Positions 1-8,241 of a stretch of DNA of 51,620 nucleotides are shown here, one piece after another (the stretch's first letter is position 1; each line of letters opens with the position of its first letter). Origin of the DNA: Gemmatimonadota bacterium (GTDB lineage Bacteria > Gemmatimonadota > Gemmatimonadetes > Longimicrobiales > Gaopeijiaceae); contig JAOUPR010000016.1 of assembly GCA_029879725.1 (NCBI GenBank), positions 1 to 51,620 of the forward strand, read 5' to 3'. The translations under genes were made by a program, and so were the position numbers. The notes under the pieces were generated by a model. That model saw only the letters and a program-made list of their open reading frames with translations, was not told the DNA's origin and did not search any database.

Positions 1-640
1 GAGAGTCGTGTCGGTCCATCTGGTCCATGAAGTCCGTGGGCCGGAATACGTCCACGTTGGCCGGGAGCATGTCGAAGGTCGCGGGCATGACGCCGATGAT
101 CGTGTAGATGGTGCCGTCGACCGTCATGGTGCGCCCCAGCACGTTCGGGTCGCTCATGAACCGGGACTTCCAGAAGTCGTGCTCCAGGACGAGGACGTTC
201 CCCATCCCCTCACTCCCCTCCTCCGGATCGAAGTTCCGGCCGAGGGAAGGTTGCACCCCCAGAACGTCGAAGAGATTGGGCGTTCCCTCCACCACGGTGA
301 TCTGCTCGGGAACGTCCAACCCCGTCAGGTTGGCGGCCTCCAGCGTATAGGCCATGAGGCTCTCGATGCTTCGTCCGGCCGCTTCGTAGGCCCGGAAATT
401 CGGAATCGACACGCCCGACGCCGACTCGATGCCCTCTCCCTGTCGGCCTTCCCTGAGGATCACAAGCCCGTCCTGGTCCGCGTAGGGGAAGGGCTCCAGG
501 AGGAAGGCGTTGAGGAGGGAGAACATGGATGCGTTCGCGGCGATCCCCAGGGAGAGCGAAAGGATCGCCACCGCCGAGACCACGGGAGTCTTGAGCATCA
601 TTCTCAGCCCATAGCGTATGTCGTGCATCGACGTCGTCAT
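1..640 (-). CDS. MacB/ADOP-type ABC transporter permease, N-terminal part (runs off the window)
   Basis: Reading leftward from an ATG at 640, an open frame of 213 codons runs to the window edge, so the C-terminus is missing. The start is preceded by a purine-rich AAAGGGGACGGGGG stretch. Residues 1-50 match the usual start of MacB/ADOP orphan permeases: a short D-I-R-Y-G-L-R segment, a first membrane helix at about 18-40 (VSAVAILSLSLGIAANASMF), then LLEPFPYADQDGLVIL. The rest is the periplasmic MacB_PCD-like domain, with the motif VLGRTMTVDG. These permeases export peptides, lipids or drugs, usually with an ATPase and often with a HlyD adaptor and TolC. The divergent TolC and HlyD genes to the right are natural partners, but no ATPase is visible here. 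The family is fairly certain; the substrate is unknown. Confidence 0.8.
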   Translation of the reverse strand, partial: MTTSMHDIRYGLRMMLKTPVVSAVAILSLSLGIAANASMFSLLNAFLLEPFPYADQDGLVILREGRQGEGIESASGVSIPNFRAYEAAGRSIESLMAYTLEAANLTGLDVPEQITVVEGTPNLFDVLGVQPSLGRNFDPEEGSEGMGNVLVLEHDFWKSRFMSDPNVLGRTMTVDGTIYTIIGVMPATFDMLPANVDVFRPTDFMDQMDRHDS

Positions 641-840
641 CCCCCGTCCCCTTTCTCGGCTGGCTGGTGTGCCGTACGGTGGGCATATCCTGCCCATGCC
701 CCGGTACTCGATGCGAGGTCCTACGGAGTCCGGGCGGCGGCTGTTTCGGTACCGGGCCGTTGCGGGAAAGGAAACTTCCTTCACCCCTCTCCTCGTAGGG
801 CCGCTCGACCGAACAACGACGAGCACACCCACGAGATCGC
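641..840. promoter_or_regulatory. Divergent promoter region, permease / TolC-like gene
   Basis: This 200-base gap separates divergent genes and should hold both promoters. It contains a short inverted repeat, GGGCA-N5-TGCCC (681-695), and a distant inverted repeat CCCGGTAC (700-707) / GTACCGGG (749-756). Either could be an operator, but in DNA this GC-rich such repeats also arise by chance. No clear -35/-10 pair was seen. Confidence 0.3.
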
Positions 841-2382
841 ATGAACGACAAGACGCAGGATCCGTCGGTCCGGAGATCTCCGGATCATCCAATCGCCCTT
901 GGAACCGCCTTCTCCCTGCTGAGCGCTCTGTGCGTGCTCGTGCCGGGCGTCGGCGCCCAGGAGGTGCCGTCCGTCCTCACCCTCGAGGACGCCGTCCGTC
1001 TCGCGAGGGAAAACAATCCGGCGTTCCTGATCCAGGAGAACGACCTCGGCCCGGCGGGCTGGCAGGTGCGGGAAGCCTACGGCCGCTTCCTCCCCCGCGT
1101 GGATGCCAATGGGTCGGTGGCCTATACCGGGGCCGGCGTGCAGCGCATCGGAACCCTGGATTTCGGCGCCCAGAGCACGGACTGGTATTCATCGAGCTAT
1201 TCGCTGAACGTGAGCTGGACGCTGAACGGCTCCACCTTGTTCGGCCTTTCCAGCGCCCGGGCCGATCGTGAGGCCGTGGAGGCGCGGGTGGATGCCGCCG
1301 CCTTCGACCTGGAGAGCCAGGTGGCCCTGCGGTACATGGCGGCACTCCGGGCCCGGGACGGCGTGGACGTGGCGCGGAGACAGCTCGAGCGCGCGGAGCA
1401 GAACGCTCAGCTGGTCCAGGGACGGGTGGCCACGGGGGCGGCGCCGGGGACGGACGGGAAGCAGTCCGAGGTGGATCTGGGCAGGGCCCAGGTGGAAGTG
1501 ATCCAGGCGGAACGGATCTTCCGGGAAGCTCAACTCATGCTCATGGAGCAGGTGGGGCTTTCCCTGGGCGAGGGAGTGGACCTCGTGAGCGAGTTCCAGG
1601 TCTTCGAGCCGGATTGGGACCGCGATGAGCTGTTGGCGCAGGCGCTGGGTGGAAACCCATCGCTCTCCGCGGCGGAGGCCCAGGTACGAGCGAGCCGGGC
1701 GAGCCTTCGGCAGGCCCGCAGCAGCTACTTCCCCTCCCTGACGGTGAGCACCGGACTCTCGGGCAACGCCCTCCAGGCGCTCAACGAGGACTTCCTGGTG
1801 ACCACCGCCGAGAGTCGGGTGGGGGATCAGGCCGCCAGCTGCCGCCTCCTGAACGACATCAGCTCCGGGCTGTCCCAGCCGCTGGCCGGGTATCCCCAGG
1901 ACTGTTCCGGACTGGTGTTCACCGATCGCATGCGCGCCGAGCTTCTGGCACAAAACGACGCCTTTCCCTTCGATGTCACCAAGAACCCCCTGAGCCTGCG
2001 GCTCACCCTGTCGATCCCCGTGTTCACGGGATTCGCGCGACAGCGACAGGTGGCGGAAGCGAGCGCCGCCGCCCACGACGCGGAGCACTCCCGCCGGGCG
2101 GAGGACCTACGCCTCCGCACCGCGGTCACCCAGGCGTTCGACAATCTCGTGTCGGCGTTCCGTGTGGTGGCGTTGGAGGAAAGGAACCGGGGGGTGGCGG
2201 AGGAGCAACTCCAACTCCAGCAGAGGCGGTACGCCCTGGGGGCCGCACCTCTCCTGGAACTGCTGGACGCACAGACGAGCATGAGCACGGCCGAGCAGGC
2301 GTACCTCAACGCCCGCTACGACTTCCACTGGAACCTGATTCGACTGGAGGCCGCCGTCGGGCGCCCTCTACGTACGCGTTAG
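841..2382 (+). CDS. TolC-family outer membrane efflux channel protein
   Basis: A 513-residue protein with a slightly long N-terminal leader, a hydrophobic stretch at about 20-38 (ALGTAFSLLSALCVLVPGVG) and a probable signal peptidase site near GAQ-E. The mature protein begins LTLEDAVRLARENNP, the usual opening of outer membrane efflux proteins. Two repeated helical halves follow, with long coiled-coil segments (about 130-230 and 400-490) and the motif ALGAAPLLELLDAQTSM near the end. Members form trimeric outer-membrane channels that pair with a periplasmic adaptor and an inner-membrane pump. A HlyD-type gene follows 22 bases downstream, so the two are probably cotranscribed. No strong ribosome-binding site precedes the ATG, but no better in-frame start was found. 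Exported substrate unknown. Confidence 0.88.
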   Translation: MNDKTQDPSVRRSPDHPIALGTAFSLLSALCVLVPGVGAQEVPSVLTLEDAVRLARENNPAFLIQENDLGPAGWQVREAYGRFLPRVDANGSVAYTGAGVQRIGTLDFGAQSTDWYSSSYSLNVSWTLNGSTLFGLSSARADREAVEARVDAAAFDLESQVALRYMAALRARDGVDVARRQLERAEQNAQLVQGRVATGAAPGTDGKQSEVDLGRAQVEVIQAERIFREAQLMLMEQVGLSLGEGVDLVSEFQVFEPDWDRDELLAQALGGNPSLSAAEAQVRASRASLRQARSSYFPSLTVSTGLSGNALQALNEDFLVTTAESRVGDQAASCRLLNDISSGLSQPLAGYPQDCSGLVFTDRMRAELLAQNDAFPFDVTKNPLSLRLTLSIPVFTGFARQRQVAEASAAAHDAEHSRRAEDLRLRTAVTQAFDNLVSAFRVVALEERNRGVAEEQLQLQQRRYALGAAPLLELLDAQTSMSTAEQAYLNARYDFHWNLIRLEAAVGRPLRTR

Positions 2383-2404
2383 ATCATCGAAGAGCGAGAA
2401 TAGC

Positions 2405-3670
2405 GTGGACATCATTCGCGACACCCGACCCCGAAAGAAGAAGAAACAGATCGTTTGGACCGGCGCGTCCATCGGCGTTCTGGCGATCCTGACCCTGGGG
2501 ATACGGTCCCTCCCGTCGGCGGTTCCGTCGGTGGATGCCAATACCCTGTGGCGGGACACCGTGGAGCAGGGCACCATGGTCCGGCAGGTTCGGGGCCCCG
2601 GTACCCTGGTCCCCGAGCAGGTGCGGTGGATCACCGCCGTAACCGCGGGGCGCATCGAGCAGATCCTGTCCCTTCCCGGAACGGAGGTGGAGGCCGGCGA
2701 TCTCATCATGCGGATGAGCAATCCCGACGTGGACATGCAGCTGCTCCAGGCGCAGCAGCAGTTGTCGCAGGCCGTGGCGTCGCTGGCCCAGCTCAGGACC
2801 TCGCTGGAGACCCAGAAGCTGACCCAGCGCGGCGCCGTGGCCACCGTGCGGACCCAGTTCCTGGACGCGCGGCGCACCCACGAGACGAATCAGCGGCTCT
2901 TCGACGAGAACCCGGACCTCATCGCCCGGGCGGACCTGGACCGCTCCAGGGAGCTCATGGAGGAACTGGAGATCCGCCTGGGGCTGGAGGAGGACCGCCT
3001 GGATGTCATGGAGCGCACCGCCGGGGACCAGCTCGACGCCCAGGAGGACCAGATCGCCCGACTCCGCGACCTGGTCCAGTTCAACCGCGAGCGTTTGTCA
3101 TCCATGCAGGTGCGCGTGCCGGTGGCCGGGGTGCTGGCGCCGCTGGACATCCCCCTCCAGGAAGGGCAGTGGGTCCAGTCGGGGCAGCAGCTGACCCGGG
3201 TGGTGGTGCCCGGCCGCTTGAAGGCGGAGATCCGCATCTCGCAGACCCAGGCACAGGACGTGGTGGTGGGCCAGGTGGCCCTCATCGACACCCGGAGCGA
3301 CACCATCCGGGGGCAGGTGGTGCGTATCGACCCGGCGGTGCGGAACGGGACGGTCACGGTGGACGTGGCGCTTCCGCCCGATCTGCCCGGATCCGCCCGC
3401 CCCGACCTGAGCGTGGACGGGAACGTGATCATCGAGCAGCTCGACGACGTGGTCTACGTGGGGCGCCCCGCCTTCGGTCAGGCCAACCGGCCGGTGACCA
3501 TGTTCCGGGTGGTGGACGGAGGGGACTACGCGGAGCGGGTGACCGTGCTCCTGGGTGCCAGCTCGGTGAACGAGATCGAGGTCCGGGAGGGACTGCGCCC
3601 GGGCGACATCGTGATCCTGTCCGAGATGGCGCAGTGGGACGGGTTCGAGCGGGTCAGGCTGAAGAACTGA
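2405..3670 (+). CDS. HlyD/RND-type periplasmic adaptor (membrane fusion) protein
   Basis: A 421-residue protein from a GTG start 22 bases after the TolC-like gene. The N-terminus is basic (RPRKKKK) and followed by one membrane anchor at about 18-36. Next come a beta-barrel/lipoyl half (TAGRIEQILSLPGTEVEAGDLIM, about 80-105), a long alpha-helical hairpin (about 110-235, rich in E, R, Q and L), the second lipoyl half (VPVAGVLAPLDIPLQEGQWVQSG) and a C-terminal beta domain. This is the standard adaptor layout, bridging an inner-membrane pump to a TolC channel. No RND pump gene lies beside it; the divergent MacB/ADOP-type permease at 1-640 is the likeliest partner in view. A strong hairpin follows the stop codon. 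Confidence 0.85.
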   Translation: MDIIRDTRPRKKKKQIVWTGASIGVLAILTLGIRSLPSAVPSVDANTLWRDTVEQGTMVRQVRGPGTLVPEQVRWITAVTAGRIEQILSLPGTEVEAGDLIMRMSNPDVDMQLLQAQQQLSQAVASLAQLRTSLETQKLTQRGAVATVRTQFLDARRTHETNQRLFDENPDLIARADLDRSRELMEELEIRLGLEEDRLDVMERTAGDQLDAQEDQIARLRDLVQFNRERLSSMQVRVPVAGVLAPLDIPLQEGQWVQSGQQLTRVVVPGRLKAEIRISQTQAQDVVVGQVALIDTRSDTIRGQVVRIDPAVRNGTVTVDVALPPDLPGSARPDLSVDGNVIIEQLDDVVYVGRPAFGQANRPVTMFRVVDGGDYAERVTVLLGASSVNEIEVREGLRPGDIVILSEMAQWDGFERVRLKN

Positions 3671-3678
3671 GCCTGACG

Positions 3679-3726
3679 GATACGAAGAAGGGCCGACGTG
3701 GACACACCACGTCGGCCCTCCGTATC
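3679..3726. terminator. Bidirectional hairpin terminator
   Basis: A perfect 12-bp stem (3690-3701 with 3707-3718) has a 5-base ACACA loop, and an outer GATACG/CGTATC pairing (3679-3684 with 3721-3726) extends it. It lies between the convergent HlyD-like gene and the small gene at 3759, so it can serve both strands. There is no T-run. Confidence 0.7.
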
Positions 3727-3758
3727 GGTACGAGGTCGGAAAAGTTTTCCGTGACTCG

Positions 3759-4124
3759 TTAAAGAATGCTGAACGAAATGTCCAGCACGATCAGCGTGGT
3801 GGAGTCGATGAGGACGAGATCCTCACCCACCATCAACAGATCGGTACCATCGATGAGCTCCGGCGGCTCGGGAATGTCTTCCACCACACGCGTGCGGCGG
3901 ATACCGGGAGGAAGCGGCTGACCGACGGCGATCTTCTTACGGATCCCTTCGGGCAACGCGCTGGGGCGGCGCCCCGCACGTCCGTTGTACCAGGCAGCAA
4001 CTGCTTCGGCCTGAGCCGTGGAAATCTCCGCCTGCGCGAGACCGCGCTCCTGGGCTTCCACGTTGGACGGCGCGAGGGCCAGCGCGGCTGCGAACAGCAC
4101 AGCAGGCATCACCTTGCGATACAT
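3759..4124 (-). CDS. Small secreted CigR/RcnB-like protein
   Basis: Starting at the ATG at 4124, which has AGGAG six bases upstream, the product is 121 residues. A longer frame begins at 4169 but would put 15 residues before a clean signal peptide. Residues 1-25 (MYRKVMPAVLFAAALALAPS...) form a Sec signal ending near VEAQ. The mature part contains LPEGIRKKIAVGQPLPPGI, typical of CigR/RcnB-like proteins (LPPGIAKKLARGKPLPPG), and ends in a hydrophobic strand-rich segment with VGEDLVLIDSTTLIVLDI. RcnB-type proteins are periplasmic and linked to metal or envelope homeostasis in enterics; the role here is unknown. It appears monocistronic and convergent with the HlyD gene. Confidence 0.6.
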   Translation of the reverse strand: MYRKVMPAVLFAAALALAPSNVEAQERGLAQAEISTAQAEAVAAWYNGRAGRRPSALPEGIRKKIAVGQPLPPGIRRTRVVEDIPEPPELIDGTDLLMVGEDLVLIDSTTLIVLDISFSIL

Positions 4125-4275
4125 AAGGAACTCCTGAGTTTGGAGGTTTCCAGAACGACTCTGGGGCACTCCAGTCGCAGGAAGCGTGCCATCATTCCCG
4201 CTTCAAATGTTTCGCGTTGGGGTGTCCTCGGGAGAGGACGGTGGTGGGGCTGCGGGGCGCTCCGCGAGCGAGTGC

Positions 4276-4938
4276 CTAGAAGGCCTCCAGGGAGTGGAAC
4301 ACCTCCCTCCCGTTCTTGAACCAGTGCTCGCGGAAGGGAGAGGAGGGCATCTCGTTGCGGAAGACGTCCTTGATGAGCGGATGGGGATAGAGGTTGATGC
4401 TCCCCCGCTCGTTCTCGTGCATGGTGTACTCACCGCTGATCTGCAGCGTGGTGCGGAGCCTCTCTTCCCCGTTCATCATGAAGCCCTGGAGCACGTGCGT
4501 GGTGGACTCCCACGAGTACTGGGTCACGCTCAGGTCGAGGAGGGGGTCCCCGCCGACCCATGCACGGACGGTGAGCCGGTCACCCGTCTCGATGAACTGC
4601 GCGTCGATGTCTTCATCGAGATAGGGGAAGTGGAACCGCTCCTCCCTTCGCCGGCGCGCCTCCTCGGAACTGGTGGCGGCGAGGAACGGATAGAACCCCG
4701 CCTTGGCATGGTGCAGCCACGATCCCACCATGGGTGGGACGACCACCGACAGCATGAGCTCGGTGTACGGCCCCACTTCGCTCTCGTCGAAGAGGAAGGC
4801 CGTCACGGAGAGCACGCTGCGCTGGTGTCGCACCTCGATGGGCTGGAGGTGCCGCGGCAGGGCCGCCACGGCATCCTCCGTGGCCATCTCGAAAAAGGCG
4901 CTGACTCCCGTGCGGAACGCGTAGGAGCCTACGGGCAT
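4276..4938 (-). CDS. Acetoacetate decarboxylase-like beta-barrel protein (tentative)
   Basis: A 220-residue cytoplasmic protein. The ATG at 4938 lies inside the last codons of the alpha-oxoamine synthase gene (10-base overlap), so translation is probably coupled and the products likely act together. The core, VRHQRSVLSVTAFLFDESEVGPYTELMLSVVVPP, resembles the strand pattern of ADC-superfamily barrels, where a protein of this length handles small ketones or acyl groups. I cannot place the Schiff-base lysine of true acetoacetate decarboxylase, so no activity is claimed. No signal peptide or membrane helix is seen. Coupling to a PLP-dependent acyl-condensing enzyme suggests that it modifies or binds the beta-keto product, but this is inference. 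Confidence 0.45.
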   Translation of the reverse strand: MPVGSYAFRTGVSAFFEMATEDAVAALPRHLQPIEVRHQRSVLSVTAFLFDESEVGPYTELMLSVVVPPMVGSWLHHAKAGFYPFLAATSSEEARRRREERFHFPYLDEDIDAQFIETGDRLTVRAWVGGDPLLDLSVTQYSWESTTHVLQGFMMNGEERLRTTLQISGEYTMHENERGSINLYPHPLIKDVFRNEMPSSPFREHWFKNGREVFHSLEAF

Positions 4939-6296
4939 ATGCCGTACCTCTGGAGTACACGCTGGAAGATGGCCGCGCCCTGTTCCAGGTCTTCCCGGGT
5001 GTGGGACGCGGAGATGGACATGCGGAAGCGGGACTTGTGCTTGCCCACGGCGGGGTACTTCACCGGATTGATGAAGATCCCCTCGCGGAAGATCTCCTCG
5101 CCGATGGCGAAGATGCGCGCGTCGTCCCGCACCATGATGGGAATCACCTGCGACGTCGAGTCTCCGATGGGGATCTGCGCATCCGCCAGGAGCTTCTGCA
5201 TGTAGGCCACGTTGTCCCACAGCTTCGCGCGCAGTTCCGGCTCGGCGACGGCCAACTCCAGAGCCTTGCGCAGCCCCGCCACCACGACGGGGGAGAGGGC
5301 GCAGGAGAAGAACCGGGACCGGGAGAATCCACGCAGGTAGTTCACGAGCGCGCTGGATCCGGCCACGTAGCCGCCCTGGCCGCCCAGGCTCTTGGAGAAG
5401 GTGCCCAGGTGGATGTCGACCTCGTCTTCGAAGCCCTGGTCCTCCACGACGCCCCGGCCGTTCTCACCGTACACGAAGGCGCTGTGGGCTTCGTCGATCA
5501 TGAGGCGAGCGCCGTACTTGCGGCACACTTCCACGATCTCCCCCAGGGGCGGAACGTCGCCGTCCATGGAGTAGACGCCCTCGATGATCACCAGCTTCTT
5601 CCCGTCGAAGCCCTTCAGCTTGCGCTCCAGGTCGTCCGCCCGGTTGTGGCGGAAGAACTTGGAGGTGGCCTTGGACAGGATCATTCCGTCCACCACGCTG
5701 GCGTGGGCGTACTGGTCCGCCACGATGAGGTCGCCGGAGCGCATGAGTCCGGCGATGGTGCCCACGTTGGCGCTGTACCCCGTGGGGAAGATCAGCGCCG
5801 CCTCCTTGTTCTTGAAGGCGGCCACCTCCTCGGCGAAGCGGCGATGGAGCTCCGTGGTTCCGCTGAGGATGGGCGAGCCGGAAGCGCCGCCGCCGTAGAC
5901 ATCGGCGGCCTCCTTGATGGCTTCCTTCACTTCGGGACGGTAGGACAGCCCCAGGTAGTTGTACGAAGCGAAGTTGATGAGTCCCTCGCGAATTCCTCCC
6001 GTCTTCGTGTCCTCCACGTCCACCCGCGTTCCGGGTGCCGTCTGGAGGGGAAGCTCGTACATGTAGTAGCCCGCCGGCTTCACCTCCTGCCACCAGTCGT
6101 CGAAGGGTCCCAGGAGCGCGAACGCGTCCTCACCTGCTCCGAAATAGAAGTTGGTGTAGTCGTATTGCATGGCACCGGGCTGGACACCGCCGCTCTCTTC
6201 GATGCGGTCGGGGGCGTCGGTGATGCTCTTCCGTGACGGAGTGGCCATGGCTTCACCCATGGAAATGGTGGAACTTTCCTTCTTGGACCGAGACAT
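4929..6296 (-). CDS. PLP-dependent alpha-oxoamine synthase (serine palmitoyltransferase / BioF / KBL family)
   Basis: The chosen ATG at 6296 gives 455 residues and has AAAGGGAAA upstream; an upstream ATG at 6329 would add 11 residues without a better site. The family condenses an amino acid with an acyl thioester and releases CO2. Visible motifs are NFASYNYLGLS (108-118), GTTELHRRFAEEVAAF (146-161), the PLP-contacting DEAHS (268-272) and the Schiff-base lysine in GTFSKSLGG (K302). About 105 residues precede the fold, longer than BioF, and include YFGAGEDAFALLGPFDDWW. This extension is seen in serine palmitoyltransferase-like or polyketide-linked members. No biotin gene is near, so a lipid or secondary-metabolite product is more likely than biotin. 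Its stop overlaps the ADC-like gene. Confidence 0.8.
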   Translation of the reverse strand: MSRSKKESSTISMGEAMATPSRKSITDAPDRIEESGGVQPGAMQYDYTNFYFGAGEDAFALLGPFDDWWQEVKPAGYYMYELPLQTAPGTRVDVEDTKTGGIREGLINFASYNYLGLSYRPEVKEAIKEAADVYGGGASGSPILSGTTELHRRFAEEVAAFKNKEAALIFPTGYSANVGTIAGLMRSGDLIVADQYAHASVVDGMILSKATSKFFRHNRADDLERKLKGFDGKKLVIIEGVYSMDGDVPPLGEIVEVCRKYGARLMIDEAHSAFVYGENGRGVVEDQGFEDEVDIHLGTFSKSLGGQGGYVAGSSALVNYLRGFSRSRFFSCALSPVVVAGLRKALELAVAEPELRAKLWDNVAYMQKLLADAQIPIGDSTSQVIPIMVRDDARIFAIGEEIFREGIFINPVKYPAVGKHKSRFRMSISASHTREDLEQGAAIFQRVLQRYGICP

Positions 6297-6379
6297 TGCG
6301 ATTTCCCTTTGCGGCTGATGCTGGATCAACCCACAATCTCCCCAGAATGGGCTCCAGGATCAAGGATGATGCGACGACC

Positions 6380-7426
6380 ATGCCATATTCCTACGCCTCC
6401 GTCCTCCGTTGGGATCCACCGGAGTCGTGGACGCGCGTTCTCACGGTGGACGCCCACACGGCGGGGGAACCCCTCCGCGTGATCTTCTCCGGATTCCCGG
6501 AATTGTCCGGCGAAACCATTCTCGCGCGGCGCCGCGAGGCCCGGGAGCGGTACGATGGGATCCGTCGGTCCCTCATGTGGGAGCCACGGGGACACGCGGA
6601 CATGTACGGGTGTGTGGTCCTCCCGCCGGTGACCCCGGAGGCGGACTTCGGCGTCCTCTTCACGCACAACGAGGGGTTCAGCACCATGTGCGGGCATGGG
6701 ATCATCGGCGTGACCACCGTGGTGCTCGAGCTGGGGCTGTTCCCGCTCCGGGAGCCCGAGACGCGCCTGGGGATCGACACGCCCGCCGGATTCGTGGAGG
6801 CGCGGGGGGTGGTGGTGGACGGCCGGGTGAGGTCGGTGTCGTTCACCAACGTCGCGTCCTTCGTGGCCGACCGGGACGCGCGCCTCGCCGTTCCCGGATT
6901 CGGCGAAGTCCGCTACGACCTGGCGTTCGGCGGGGCGTACTATGCCTACGTGGACGCGGCGGACGTGGGGCTCGAACTGGTCCCGGATCAGTATGGAAGG
7001 ATCATCGAGGCGGGCCGGGCCGTGAAGGAAGCCTTCCGCGGCACCCGGACCATCGAGCACCCCGGGGATCCCGACCTGGGGTTCCTGTACGGGACGATCT
7101 TCGTGGCGCCCCCCGCGGATCCCGCGCACCACAGCCGGAACGTGTGCGTCTTCGCGGACGGCGAGGTGGACCGGAGCCCCACGGGGACGGGGGTGAGCGG
7201 GCGGGCCGCCATCCACCACGCCCGGGGCGACCTGTCCACCGGCCGGTCCATCACCATCGAGAGCATCCTGGGGACCACCTTCGACGTCGCGGTGACGGGA
7301 ACGACGCGGGTGGGCTCCATCCCCGCCGTCGTCCCCGAAGTGACGGGAGAAGCCTTCCTCACCGGGCGCAACGAGATCTTCATCGACCCGGACGATCCAC
7401 TCCGGGGCGGATTCATCTTCCGCTGA
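6380..7426 (+). CDS. Proline racemase-family trans-3-hydroxy-L-proline dehydratase
   Basis: A 348-residue cytoplasmic enzyme. The first active-site cysteine is C104 in STMCGHGI. The second position, cysteine in proline racemase and 4-hydroxyproline epimerase (SPCGTG), is threonine here (T268 in DRSPTGTGVSG). The Cys/Thr pair is the known signature of trans-3-hydroxy-L-proline dehydratase, which yields delta1-pyrroline-2-carboxylate. The opening VLTVDAHTAGEPLRV is typical. The ATG at 6380 is chosen because it directly precedes the conserved core; ATG 6347 in the same frame would add 11 residues. Neither has an ideal ribosome-binding site. It is divergent from the alpha-oxoamine synthase gene (83-base gap). 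No pyrroline-2-carboxylate reductase is seen nearby. Confidence 0.82.
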   Translation: MPYSYASVLRWDPPESWTRVLTVDAHTAGEPLRVIFSGFPELSGETILARRREARERYDGIRRSLMWEPRGHADMYGCVVLPPVTPEADFGVLFTHNEGFSTMCGHGIIGVTTVVLELGLFPLREPETRLGIDTPAGFVEARGVVVDGRVRSVSFTNVASFVADRDARLAVPGFGEVRYDLAFGGAYYAYVDAADVGLELVPDQYGRIIEAGRAVKEAFRGTRTIEHPGDPDLGFLYGTIFVAPPADPAHHSRNVCVFADGEVDRSPTGTGVSGRAAIHHARGDLSTGRSITIESILGTTFDVAVTGTTRVGSIPAVVPEVTGEAFLTGRNEIFIDPDDPLRGGFIFR

Positions 7427-7455
7427 ACGGGACGGCGCCGCCTCCCCTCGTGCCG

Positions 7456-7487
7456 GGCGCCGGCCCCCCGTCGGGGGAGCCGGCGCC
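7456..7487. terminator. GC-rich hairpin between convergent genes
   Basis: GGCGCCGGC plus CCCCCG pairs with CGGGGG plus GCCGGCGCC across a very short loop, with a single-base bulge. It lies 29 bases after the dehydratase stop and before the end of the leftward gene at 7513, so it probably ends both transcripts. There is no T-run. Confidence 0.6.
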
Positions 7488-7512
7488 TGGAGCGTTCGGG
7501 AAGTGACACCGA

Positions 7513-8073
7513 TCAACGGGTGCCGGTCCCCACGATCCAACCCACCAGAGCCGTGACGCGCGGGCCACCGTCGGCGAAGGCCACGGCCACGTTCAGGGGG
7601 ATGGTGAGTTCACCGAAGGGCATGCTCATCCCGCCGGCGACCACCAGCGACGTGTTGATTTCTCCCACCTCGGAGTTCACGCTGAAGTTGGGTCCGACGC
7701 CGAGTTCCATCCCGGTGGCCGACCGCAGACCCGCGAGCCACGCCATGGAGAAGTTCTTCTGCCTCTCCTCGATTCCACCGAGGAGGAACACCCACTCCAT
7801 GAGGGCCTGATTTCCCTCGGTCGTGGAGACGAGTTGGTTCTCGAACTGCCATCCGAACTGGCTCATGACGGGGTTCAGCCCGCTCTGATCCCGGTACCTG
7901 GCGATGTCGCCCGTGAACATGGTGAGTCCGAAGCGGGGGCCCGCGAGGTGCTGCTGGGGAAGCTGCCGGGCGCGGAACTCCTCCGGGACTTCGGGTCCCC
8001 GGACCTGCGCGGTGGCCGGGGTGTTGGAAAGGGCGGCTGCGGCGGCGGCGGCGACGACGATACGTGTGAACAT
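7513..8073 (-). CDS. Exported protein of unknown function
   Basis: A 186-residue protein from the ATG at 8073, with AGGAG eight bases upstream; the frame extends to 8205, but only this start gives a clean signal peptide (MFTRIVVAAAAAAALSNTPATAQ, cleavage near residue 22). The mature protein is rich in alternating hydrophobic and polar stretches with glycines (LVVAGGMSMPFGELTIPLNVAVAFADGG, RVTALVGWIVGTGTR), suggesting a small outer-membrane or periplasmic beta-barrel. No family motif was recognised. It has its own promoter region (8074-8193) downstream of the M14 peptidase terminator. Confidence 0.6.
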   Translation of the reverse strand: MFTRIVVAAAAAAALSNTPATAQVRGPEVPEEFRARQLPQQHLAGPRFGLTMFTGDIARYRDQSGLNPVMSQFGWQFENQLVSTTEGNQALMEWVFLLGGIEERQKNFSMAWLAGLRSATGMELGVGPNFSVNSEVGEINTSLVVAGGMSMPFGELTIPLNVAVAFADGGPRVTALVGWIVGTGTR

Positions 8074-8193
8074 GGTTCCGACTCCTGATCGCGTGTGATG
8101 TGATGCAACCCACGCAGGAACGATGTCCGTTTCCGTCCTGTCCCTCTTTACGGGGCGAAACGCAACGTCGGGCCGGAAACCACGTACGTCACG

Positions 8194-8230
8194 GCCCCCC
8201 ACCACGTAGTTCGCCTACGTGGTGGGGGGC
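8194..8230 (-). terminator. Perfect 16-bp hairpin after the M14 peptidase gene
   Basis: Bases 8194-8209 pair perfectly with 8215-8230 around a 5-base loop. The hairpin begins 12 bases after the stop of the leftward gene ending at 8242, the expected place for an intrinsic terminator, although no T-run follows. The arm contains CCTACGTGGTG, a string that recurs at 45425-45435. Confidence 0.65.
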
Positions 8231-8241
8231 GGGCGGGGGAA

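Noticed and set aside
681-756. Operator pair in the permease/TolC gap
   Set aside because: The repeats are short or far apart and expected by chance at this GC content; kept only as a note in the feature list.
8-844. Rightward 278-residue frame at the window start
   Set aside because: It is antisense to the permease, whose leftward frame has a recognisable sequence, signal-anchor helix and ribosome-binding site.
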